This document shows positions 1 through 6,156 of a DNA stretch of 17,675 nt, one piece after another. A model generated the notes under the pieces. The model saw only the letters and a program-made list of their open reading frames with translations. It made no database searches and was not told the DNA's origin. Position 1 is the first letter of the stretch; each line of letters opens with the position of its first letter. The position numbers and the translations under genes were made by a program. Source of the stretch: Anaerolinea thermophila (lineage in GTDB: Bacteria; Chloroflexota; Anaerolineae; Anaerolineales; DRKV01); NCBI GenBank assembly GCA_020722405.1, contig DYKW01000015.1:1-17675 (forward strand), in the 5' to 3' direction.

Positions 1-16
1 GGCAGTAACCGCCGGA

Positions 17-57
17 CTGGGGTGCGGCGCTCCCAGGAACCGGGCATGGGAGCCCAG
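17..57. repeat. GC-rich element with mutually exclusive inverted repeats
   Basis: Two overlapping hairpins can form. CTGGG (17-21) can pair with CCCAG (32-36), or GCTCCCA (29-35) can pair perfectly with TGGGAGC (47-53). A further CCCAG lies at 53-57. The arms share bases, so only one form exists at a time. No T-run follows on either strand, so a classical intrinsic terminator is not supported. It lies about 70 bases past the last open frame of the leftward train. It looks like a structured intergenic repeat, but no second copy is visible in this window. Confidence 0.35.
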
Positions 58-128
58 CCTGCTGTGCTCAAACAGAACGAAATTAGTAGCCAATTGCACA
101 GGTCGATTTATTTCTGATTCCAGGGTAC

Positions 129-353
129 TTATTTGCTTTGTTCCATCCCGTCGCCAAAGGCGGCTTTGAATTCGCGTAGCGCTTTGGGACCGTTGCGTTC
201 CAGTGTTGCGTAGAAGGCTTTCTTCATGTCAGGCATTGAGCCGAAATGACAGTGGCATTCGCCGCTCAGGGCGTCCACCAGGATGGAGCGCGTGCGTGGC
301 GGATTTTTTGCGCCATGCTGGTCAGGTGAGGGGAATATTCGTCGGGAGGGCGT
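129..353 (-). pseudogene. Open frame after the CYTH stop: possible gene remnant or small gene
   Basis: Directly after the TAG stop of the CYTH gene (354-356) the same minus-strand frame stays open for 74 codons, to a TAA at 129-131. The last ~50 codons look protein-like: a Cys/His cluster (GECHCHFGSMPDM) followed by a charged, probably helical tail (ATLERNGPKALREFKAAFGDG), with codon use like the neighbouring genes. Possible internal starts are GTG at 278 (49 residues), ATG at 236 (35) and ATG at 227 (32), none with a convincing ribosome binding site. An ATG at 316 is in another frame. One extra A in the six-A run (304-309 on the plus strand) would join it to this frame and give a 62-residue protein. 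I do not recognise the family. It may be a decayed 3' gene fragment, a small gene with a homopolymer frameshift or sequencing error, or chance. Confidence 0.35.
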
Positions 354-965
354 CTACTCGTCGGCGAGAGGCAACCCCAGGGCCGCGAGGGGGTCAGGGA
401 TCCCCTGGAAGTTGGAGAAAACCAGGTGTTGGAATGACCACCCAAGGGTCCGTTTGGCACGTTCGAAAAGGGCCAGGTAGCTTTCGGGTAGCCGCGCTTC
501 CCAACGCAGCGCGAGTCTTTCGCTGACTTCCCGAATGGTTTGCGGATTTTCCCCCTCCAATTCCACAAAGTGCCCGTAAGGCAGTTCGTCTATCGTGACC
601 AGTATGCCTTGTAACTCGTAAGTTGTGCGGTATTTCTCGTAGCGGGTGCTGACCTGGTATCCCAGGGCTTCGAGGAAGCGCTGGGCGGCCTGAAAATCGC
701 TGACTTCGAATTCGATTTCTTCCCGCCGCCGGACGCCTTGCCGGTCGCTGGATGGCCCTTTGTAGGTTAGCCGGGCGATGCTATCCTGCCGCAGGCGCAG
801 CACTCGAAAGGCGTTTTGCAGGGCGTGGTCGGGGGTATCGAAACGCAGGTTTTGCTCGAAGGTGCGGGCGTAGATTTGCCTGGCGCCCAGGGCTTGCAGG
901 CGGGTGCTTAGTTTCTCCGGCCGGCGGATGTAAAACTTGACTTCCAGTTCTTGATAATCGGACAT
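354..965 (-). CDS. CYTH-domain protein (class IV adenylate cyclase / triphosphatase-like)
   Basis: This 203-residue protein belongs to the CYTH superfamily, whose members form an eight-stranded tunnel that binds triphosphates with divalent metals (class IV adenylate cyclase CyaB, thiamine triphosphatase, inorganic triphosphatase). The ExExK signature is intact at residues 6-10 (E6, E8, K10). The other tunnel charges are present: R57/R59, K69, E83/E85/E87, R108/K111/R113, D126-E127 and E135/E137 in GHFVELEG. The length matches the bacterial/archaeal CyaB-like group plus a ~30-residue tail. The ATG follows the carrier protein stop by 12 bases, with a modest AAGAG seven bases upstream, so it is probably the last full gene of the carboxylase operon. 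Sequence alone does not separate cAMP synthesis from triphosphate hydrolysis. No CHAD domain is attached. The fold is certain; the reaction is not. Confidence 0.88.
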   Translation of the reverse strand: MSDYQELEVKFYIRRPEKLSTRLQALGARQIYARTFEQNLRFDTPDHALQNAFRVLRLRQDSIARLTYKGPSSDRQGVRRREEIEFEVSDFQAAQRFLEALGYQVSTRYEKYRTTYELQGILVTIDELPYGHFVELEGENPQTIREVSERLALRWEARLPESYLALFERAKRTLGWSFQHLVFSNFQGIPDPLAALGLPLADE

Positions 966-977
966 GTTTTCGCTCTT

Positions 978-1487
978 TTATGCTTCTGGGGCGTGTACCG
1001 AGAGCATGACCTGGTTGCGCTCCACACTCTGGCCGGCCTGAACGCGCACGCGCTTCACGATGCCATCTTGCGGCGATTTGAGTTCGTTTTGCATTTTCAT
1101 GGATTCAAGGATGACCAGCACGTCGCCGCTTTTGACTTCCTGCCCCTCGCTGACGGGCACAGCCACGACCAGGCCGGGCATAGGGGCTTTGAGATGAAAA
1201 TGGGCGTTTTGTGCCTGACTGCCGCCGGCCGCAACGCGCAGCCGTTTCTCGCGCTCATCTTCTACGGTGGCTTTGTACAGGTAGCCGCGCAGCAATACCT
1301 CCCAGGCTTCTTCGGTGGCGTAAACCATGCTCTCGTAAGAAGCCCCATTCACCAACAGGGAGTATAGCGGTTGCCCATCGATGGATTCAAAATTTACCTG
1401 GTAGGTCTTCCCGTTGACGGTAACCACGCCGTCATCCAGAATTTCAACCGTGTATTCTTGATTGTCAATTGTAGTGATGTATTTCAT
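978..1487 (-). CDS. Biotin carboxyl carrier protein of acyl-CoA carboxylase
   Basis: This 169-residue protein carries the biotin that shuttles carboxyl groups from biotin carboxylase to carboxyltransferase. The C-terminal biotinyl domain (about 98-166) begins APMPGLV, has ESMKMQ at 128-133 with K131 as the biotinylated lysine, and ends in the second half-repeat around GIVKRVRVQAGQSV. The first ~80 residues are beta-rich, with three repeated 'V-x-V-x-G-x-x-Y' style strands (VNGKTYQV, VNGASYES, LRGYLYKA). They resemble the beta-barrel BT linker found between the biotin carboxylase and carrier domains of fused propionyl-CoA carboxylase alpha chains. There is no Pro/Ala-rich linker of the E. coli AccB type. 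The ATG has AGGTG seven bases upstream and follows the biotin carboxylase gene by 40 bases. No biotin ligase gene lies in the window. Confidence 0.93.
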   Translation of the reverse strand: MKYITTIDNQEYTVEILDDGVVTVNGKTYQVNFESIDGQPLYSLLVNGASYESMVYATEEAWEVLLRGYLYKATVEDEREKRLRVAAGGSQAQNAHFHLKAPMPGLVVAVPVSEGQEVKSGDVLVILESMKMQNELKSPQDGIVKRVRVQAGQSVERNQVMLSVHAPEA

Positions 1488-1527
1488 GGCAATTCACCTG
1501 AGGTAGGGCCGCACCTTGGGGTCGGCG

Positions 1528-3039
1528 TTAGCGGTGGACTCGCTCCCAGCGGGAAAGCCACTTCCAGTTGCTGGTATCCCGTATGCCGCGGCGCACGATG
1601 TTGGAGGCTTGTAAATTCTCGCTATGGGCGACCAGGGTGGCCAGAATGGCGGCAATCTCGCCTTCTTCGCGTCGGTCGGCGCTGTATTGTGGCGAGAAGC
1701 GCTCTTCCACAAAGCGGGTATCGTACTGCCCGGCCATAAAGCGGTGCGAATCGAGCAATTTTTGATGGAAGGGAATGTTGGTGCGCACGCCCATGATGCG
1801 GTATTCTTCCAGCGCCCGGCGCAGCCGCAGGATGGCCTCGGCACGCGTTTCGCCCCACACAATGAGTTTGGCAATCAGTGAGTCGTAGTAGGGGGTGATT
1901 TCGAAGCCGGAAAATACGCCGGTATCCACGCGCACGCCTGGCCCGGAGGGCATCAAAATGTGATTGAGTTTGCCGGTGGAGGGCACGAAGTTGTTGTAGG
2001 GGTCTTCGGCATTGACGCGTGCTTCGATTGCCCAGCCGCGCATTTGAATATCTTCCTGTTTCCAGCGCAATTGCCGCCCGCGGGCGATGCGGATTTGCTC
2101 GTGTACGATGTCCACGCCGGTGACCAGTTCGGTAATCGGGTGCTCTACTTGCAGGCGGGTGTTCATTTCCAGAAAGTAAAAATGCTTATCGGCATCTACC
2201 AAAAACTCGATTGTTCCGGCATTGACGTACCCTACCGCTTCTGCCGCCCGCACGGCTACCTGACCCATTTTCCGGCGCAGGTCATCGTCACCGGCAACAA
2301 AGGGGGAGGGGGATTCTTCCAGTAATTTTTGGTGACGCCGTTGGATGGAGCATTCGCGTTCCCCCAGGTGGATGGTGTTCCCGAAGGAATCGGCCAAAAC
2401 CTGGATTTCGATGTGGCGCGCGCCCTCGATGAGTTTCTCCAGGTAGACGTTTCCGTCGCCAAAGGCGGCTTCGGCCTCGCGGCGGGCAGCGCGCAACAAG
2501 GCGGGCATCTCCTCCAACGAGCGTACCTCACGCATGCCCTTGCCGCCGCCGCCGGCTGTGGCCTTGACAAGCAAGGGGAAGCCGATTTGGGGGGCGATGG
2601 CCAGCAGTTCATCGTCGTTCAGCCCGCCTTCGCCTTCGGTACCGGGCACTACCGGCACCCCGGCCTTGCGGACGGTCTCGCGGGCCACGATTTTATCGCC
2701 CATGGCGGCAATGGCCGAGGGCTTGGGGCCGATAAAGGCCAGGCCTTCATCCAGACAAGCCTGAGCGAAGTCGGCGCGCTCGGCCAAAAAGCCATACCCT
2801 GGGTGGATGGCTTGTGCGCCACTCTTGCGCGCTACTTCTAAAATTTTATCCATGCGCAAGTAGGAATCGCGCGAGGCGCCCGGACCAATGCAATAGGCCT
2901 GGTCGGCATAGCGGACGTGCAACGCCTGCCGGTCGGGTTCGGAGTATACGGCTACGGTTTGCAGGCCGAGTTCTCGGCAGGCACGTAAAATGCGGACGGC
3001 GATTTCGCCGCGGTTGGCGATGAGGACTTTCGTGAACAT
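1528..3039 (-). CDS. accC: Biotin carboxylase subunit of acyl-CoA carboxylase
   Basis: This 503-residue ATP-grasp enzyme carboxylates biotin on the carrier protein, using ATP and bicarbonate. The N-terminal domain starts VLIANRGEIAVRILRA. K116, K159 and the glycine-rich ATP loop AGGGGKGMR (162-170) are present, with H209 and E211 in the ATP site. E278, E291 with N293 (EMNTRLQVEHP) supply metal and bicarbonate contacts, and R341 (EARVNAEDP) is the catalytic arginine. Numbering is nearly collinear with E. coli AccC, which ends near 449. The extra ~50 residues are probably the start of the BT/linker region of propionyl-CoA carboxylase-type alpha chains. The ATG is preceded by GGAG with an 8-base spacer and lies 15 bases after the carboxyltransferase stop. 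With its neighbours it forms a three-polypeptide acyl-CoA carboxylase in the cytoplasm. Confidence 0.96.
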   Translation of the reverse strand: MFTKVLIANRGEIAVRILRACRELGLQTVAVYSEPDRQALHVRYADQAYCIGPGASRDSYLRMDKILEVARKSGAQAIHPGYGFLAERADFAQACLDEGLAFIGPKPSAIAAMGDKIVARETVRKAGVPVVPGTEGEGGLNDDELLAIAPQIGFPLLVKATAGGGGKGMREVRSLEEMPALLRAARREAEAAFGDGNVYLEKLIEGARHIEIQVLADSFGNTIHLGERECSIQRRHQKLLEESPSPFVAGDDDLRRKMGQVAVRAAEAVGYVNAGTIEFLVDADKHFYFLEMNTRLQVEHPITELVTGVDIVHEQIRIARGRQLRWKQEDIQMRGWAIEARVNAEDPYNNFVPSTGKLNHILMPSGPGVRVDTGVFSGFEITPYYDSLIAKLIVWGETRAEAILRLRRALEEYRIMGVRTNIPFHQKLLDSHRFMAGQYDTRFVEERFSPQYSADRREEGEIAAILATLVAHSENLQASNIVRRGIRDTSNWKWLSRWERVHR

Positions 3040-3054
3040 AAAGCGTACTCCGGC

Positions 3055-4605
3055 TTACAGGGGGATGTTCCCGTGTTTTTTGGGCGGGTTGCTATCGCGC
3101 TTGTTGGCGAGCATTTCCAGGGCGTTGATCAGCCGAGAACGGGTTTCGCGCGGCCGAATGACATCGTCCAGATAGCCGCGGCTGGCGGCAACGTATGGGT
3201 TGGCGAATTTCTCGCGGTATTCGGCCACCAGTTCGGCCTTGCGCTTGAGCGGGTCTTCGGCCTCGGCCAGTTCTTTGCGGAAGATGATGTTCACCGCGCC
3301 GTCTGGCCCCATCACGGCGATCTCGGCGCTCGGCCAGGCGACGTTGAAATCGCCGCGGATGTGCTTGCTGCTCATCACGTCGTACGCGCCGCCGTAGGCC
3401 TTGCGGGTAATGACTGTCAATTTGGGGACGGTGGCTTCGCAGTAGGCGTATAGCAACTTGGCGCCGGAACGGATGATGCCGCCATGTTCCTGATGCGTGC
3501 CGGGGAGGAAGCCGGGCACGTCCTCGAAGGTCACAACGGGGATGTTGAAGGCATCGCAGAAACGCACAAAGCGCCCCGCTTTTTCGGAGGCGGCGATATC
3601 CAATACTCCGGCCAGCACGGCGGGTTGATTGGCGACGATGCCCACGCTATGCCCGCCCAAACGCGCAAAGCCGACCACGATGTTGGGGGCGTAGGCCTCG
3701 TGGATTTCGAAGAATTGCCCGTCATCCACGATGTGCCGGATGACTTCCTTTATGTCGTAAGGTTTGCTGGGGTCATCAGGGACGATTTCGTCCAGGAGGT
3801 CATCGGCGCGCAGCGGGTCGTCGGTGGACGGCGTGAAAGGCGGGTCTTCCAGGTTGTTTTGCGGCAGGTAGGAGAGTAGTTTGCGCACCAGGTAAAGCGT
3901 ATCGGCCTCGCTATCGGCGGCCACGTGGCAGACGCCGGAGGTTTCCGAGTGCACGCTGGCGCCGCCCAGGTCTTCGAAGGTGACGTCTTCATGCGTAACC
4001 GTTTTGACCACTTCTGGTCCAGTCACGAACATGTACGAAGAATTGCGCACCATGAAGATGAAGTCGGTCAGAGCGGGGGAATACACCGCCCCGCCTGCGC
4101 ACGGCCCCATGATGACGCTGATTTGCGGAATCACCCCCGACGCCAGGGTGTTCTGCAAAAAGATGTCGGCATAGCCCCCCAGGGAGACCACGCCTTCCTG
4201 GATGCGCGCCCCGCCGGAATCGTTCAACCCGATGACCGGCGCGCCGTTCTTGAGCGCCATTTTCATGATTTTGACGATTTTGCGGGCGTGGGCTTCTCCC
4301 AAACTGCCGCCCATCACGGTAAAATCTTGCGAAAAGACGTATACCAGTCGCCCATCAATGGTGCCCCAGCCGGTCACGACGCCATCCCCCAGGTATTTTT
4401 TATTTTCCATGCCGAAATTCGTGCTGTTGTGGGTTATAAAGGCGTCTATTTCTCGGAATGACCCGCGGTCCAAGAGCAGGGCAAGCCGTTCGCGAGCCGT
4501 CAAGCGGCCGTGTTTGTGTTGGGCTTCGATACGCGCCGGGCCGCCTCCCAGGGCGGCTTGTTCTCGTAATTCCTTCAGATGTTGGATGGATGGATTTTCA
4601 CTCAT
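3055..4605 (-). CDS. pccB: Acyl-CoA (propionyl-CoA type) carboxylase carboxyltransferase subunit
   Basis: This 516-residue carboxyltransferase moves the carboxyl group from biotin to an acyl-CoA, with crotonase-fold N and C halves in one chain, as in PccB/MmdA. Oxyanion and ligand-binding loops are visible: NDSGGARIQEG (128-138), MGPCAGGAVYSPA (166-178), PGFLPGTHQEHGGIIRSGAK (364-383) and KAYGGAYDVM (402-411). D409 matches the Asp (D422 in Streptomyces PccB) known to favour propionyl-CoA over acetyl-CoA, where AccB has Ile. The C-terminus KKHGNIPL is typical of PccB/MmdA. The ATG at 4605 is chosen because GGAG sits six bases upstream; a TTG four codons further out lies next to that site. The start overlaps the upstream membrane-protein stop by 8 bases, suggesting translational coupling. 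Methylmalonyl-CoA decarboxylase is unlikely because biotin carboxylase follows directly and no membrane beta subunit is present. Confidence 0.93.
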   Translation of the reverse strand: MSENPSIQHLKELREQAALGGGPARIEAQHKHGRLTARERLALLLDRGSFREIDAFITHNSTNFGMENKKYLGDGVVTGWGTIDGRLVYVFSQDFTVMGGSLGEAHARKIVKIMKMALKNGAPVIGLNDSGGARIQEGVVSLGGYADIFLQNTLASGVIPQISVIMGPCAGGAVYSPALTDFIFMVRNSSYMFVTGPEVVKTVTHEDVTFEDLGGASVHSETSGVCHVAADSEADTLYLVRKLLSYLPQNNLEDPPFTPSTDDPLRADDLLDEIVPDDPSKPYDIKEVIRHIVDDGQFFEIHEAYAPNIVVGFARLGGHSVGIVANQPAVLAGVLDIAASEKAGRFVRFCDAFNIPVVTFEDVPGFLPGTHQEHGGIIRSGAKLLYAYCEATVPKLTVITRKAYGGAYDVMSSKHIRGDFNVAWPSAEIAVMGPDGAVNIIFRKELAEAEDPLKRKAELVAEYREKFANPYVAASRGYLDDVIRPRETRSRLINALEMLANKRDSNPPKKHGNIPL

Positions 4606-5032
4606 GAAGTACTCCAAAGAATGCCTTGATAGGGGGACGGCTACGCCACCAGAACAGCCAGCCCCAGAAGAGCAAGGTGGTGCCCAGCCAGAAAGGGTGA
4701 TTGGTCGCCGGGGCGCTTTCCCAGTGTAAATACAAACGTTCGGCCCACATCCACAGGGTGTACGCGGCGCTCAGCGGCACCACTAGACGGTAAGCGGCCG
4801 GGATGCCGCGCCATAGCCCGATAACCCAGGGGAACAGCAGCGCGCTCCACAGCAGGCCGCTCCCTAGCAGGTAGCTGCTTGTGCCGGGCAAGGCGTACTC
4901 CTGTAGGAAGTCCCATTCCCGTAGGGTTACGAAAATGCGGGTGAGGTACAACGCCGCAAGCATTAACACGCCCCAGGTGAAGAGCGTTACGCTGCGCGGA
5001 CGTTTAGGTGCGTTTGTATGGGGAGCCGACAT
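4598..5032 (-). CDS. Small four-helix membrane protein of unknown function
   Basis: This 144-residue protein has a short basic N-terminus and four predicted membrane segments, about 15-37, 54-74, 82-103 and 114-129. It is rich in Trp and Leu (for example WGVLMLAALYL and LLFWGWLFWW). No catalytic motif or signal peptide is seen and I do not recognise a named family. The basic N-terminal tail before helix 1 suggests a cytoplasmic N-terminus. It begins 29 bases after the oxidoreductase stop, with only a weak AGAAAG upstream, and its last codons overlap the carboxyltransferase start by 8 bases. Tight packing between an oxidoreductase and the carboxylase implies co-expression with acyl-CoA metabolism. 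A role in transport or anchoring is speculation. Confidence 0.75.
   Translation of the reverse strand: MSAPHTNAPKRPRSVTLFTWGVLMLAALYLTRIFVTLREWDFLQEYALPGTSSYLLGSGLLWSALLFPWVIGLWRGIPAAYRLVVPLSAAYTLWMWAERLYLHWESAPATNHPFWLGTTLLFWGWLFWWRSRPPIKAFFGVLHE
4612..4615 (-). promoter_or_regulatory. Ribosome binding site deciding the carboxyltransferase start
   Basis: GGAG lies six bases before ATG 4605, inside the last codons of the upstream membrane-protein gene. It rules out the TTG at 4617, which is too close to serve as the start. Because the stop and start overlap, ribosomes finishing the membrane protein could re-initiate here. Confidence 0.7.
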
Positions 5033-5061
5033 TGCTTTCTTGTGCCTGGACGCACTGCCGT

Positions 5062-6093
5062 TTATGCGCAGGTCAGGGTAATTTTACCCATTTGTTGACC
5101 GTTTTGCAGGCGTTCCTGGGCGGCGCGGGCGGCTGCCAGGGGGAAGGTTTTGTCTAGCGGTACGCGTAAGTGACCGGCAAACACCAGGGACATCACGGTG
5201 CGGAAGTCGGTGAGTGTGCCCATGGTGGAGCCGATGACGCTCAAATGTTTGCCGAAGATAAAGCGGTTGTCGATTTCGAATTTGGGGCCGCCGGTGTTCC
5301 CCACGGTCAGGATACGCCCCCCTTGACGGGCGGCGCGGAAACTCAAGGGGAAGGTGGTCCCCACGTTGTCCACGACCACATCCACCCCGCGGTGTCCGGT
5401 CATCTTGTAGACACTCTTGGCCCAATTCTCTTCTTTGGAGCGGTTGATTAAGTAGTGAGCGCCCAATGATTCGGCCATGGCCAGCTTTTCGTCATTCGAG
5501 CCGACCACATACACGGTTGCGCCGGTGTAGCGCGCAATCTGGATGCTGGCGGTGTTCACGCCACCGGAGGCCCCCACGATGAGTATGCTTTCGCCGGGGC
5601 GCAGGTTGCCGCGCGTAATCAGCGAGTGCCAGGCGGTGTGATACGCCAGCGCCGCGGCGGCCGCGGTGTGGTAATCGAAGCCCTCCGGCAGAGGCAGGAC
5701 TTGCCGTGCGGGTACGGCGACGTATTCGGCGTAAGTGCCGCGGCGCGTCTCTCCCAGCAAGTGCCAGTGTTCACAACGATTGTCCCACCCGGCCTGACAG
5801 GCCTCGCACATGCCGCAGCCGATGTTGCTGTTGATAACGACCGGCGTGCCAACGGTCAATCCACTGACGCCTTCGCCCAGTGCGGCAATGTCTCCTGCGC
5901 CGTCTGCGCCGGGAATGTGCGGGTAATTCAGCCGGATGCCCGGCCACCCCTCGCGCACCCACAAATCCAGGCGATTGAGGGCTGCGGCCTTCAAACGGAT
6001 GAGCACTTCTCCAGGGGCAGGCTCTGGGGTGGGGTAATCCCCGTATTCCAGCACTTCTGGCCCGCCGTGTTGGTAGAAAAGGATGGCTTTCAT
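5062..6093 (-). CDS. MDR-family zinc-containing dehydrogenase / quinone oxidoreductase-like protein
   Basis: This 343-residue medium-chain dehydrogenase/reductase has an N-terminal GroES-like domain (about 1-130) and a Rossmann domain (about 135-280). The structural zinc lobe is intact: C93, C96, C99 and C107. The catalytic zinc site of alcohol dehydrogenases is not: the usual Cys position is N40 (AALNRLDLW) and the usual His-Glu pair reads A63-D64 (PGADGAG). The cofactor loop VGASGGVNTA (173-182) has Asn where the family usually has the last Gly. This points to a reductase working on enones or quinones, or enoyl-CoA-like substrates, rather than an alcohol dehydrogenase; the substrate is not identifiable. 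The start is the MKAILFY typical of the family, with a GGGAGC 11 bases upstream. It lies 63 bases after the acyl-CoA dehydrogenase. Confidence 0.9.
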   Translation of the reverse strand: MKAILFYQHGGPEVLEYGDYPTPEPAPGEVLIRLKAAALNRLDLWVREGWPGIRLNYPHIPGADGAGDIAALGEGVSGLTVGTPVVINSNIGCGMCEACQAGWDNRCEHWHLLGETRRGTYAEYVAVPARQVLPLPEGFDYHTAAAAALAYHTAWHSLITRGNLRPGESILIVGASGGVNTASIQIARYTGATVYVVGSNDEKLAMAESLGAHYLINRSKEENWAKSVYKMTGHRGVDVVVDNVGTTFPLSFRAARQGGRILTVGNTGGPKFEIDNRFIFGKHLSVIGSTMGTLTDFRTVMSLVFAGHLRVPLDKTFPLAAARAAQERLQNGQQMGKITLTCA

Positions 6094-6121
6094 TTTGGAT
6101 GCTTGCTCCCAAGATAATCAC

Positions 6122-6150
6122 GTGGGGGCAGGTTCGTAACCCGCCCCCAC
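6122..6150 (-). terminator. Strong hairpin between acyl-CoA dehydrogenase and oxidoreductase genes
   Basis: Arms 6122-6134 and 6138-6150 pair over 13 bp (GTGGGGGC at the outer end, one G-U wobble) with a three-base loop. On the minus strand the following bases are GTGATTATC, with no U-tract. It lies 7 bases after the dehydrogenase stop. It may be a partial terminator, an attenuator, or an RNA-stabilising or processing stem that sets different levels for the first gene and the rest of the operon. Confidence 0.5.
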
Positions 6151-6156
6151 CGCGGT

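Noticed and set aside
203..568. Overlapping short frames on both strands at the left end
   Set aside because: Their products have biased Arg/Gly/Pro composition and they overlap the well-supported CYTH gene. Only the in-frame continuation at 129-353 looked protein-like enough to keep.
3925..4461. 178-codon plus-strand frame opposite the carboxyltransferase, and similar ones at 2329-2841 and 5626-6117
   Set aside because: These are antisense shadows of conserved enzymes. None has a ribosome site or a recognisable motif.
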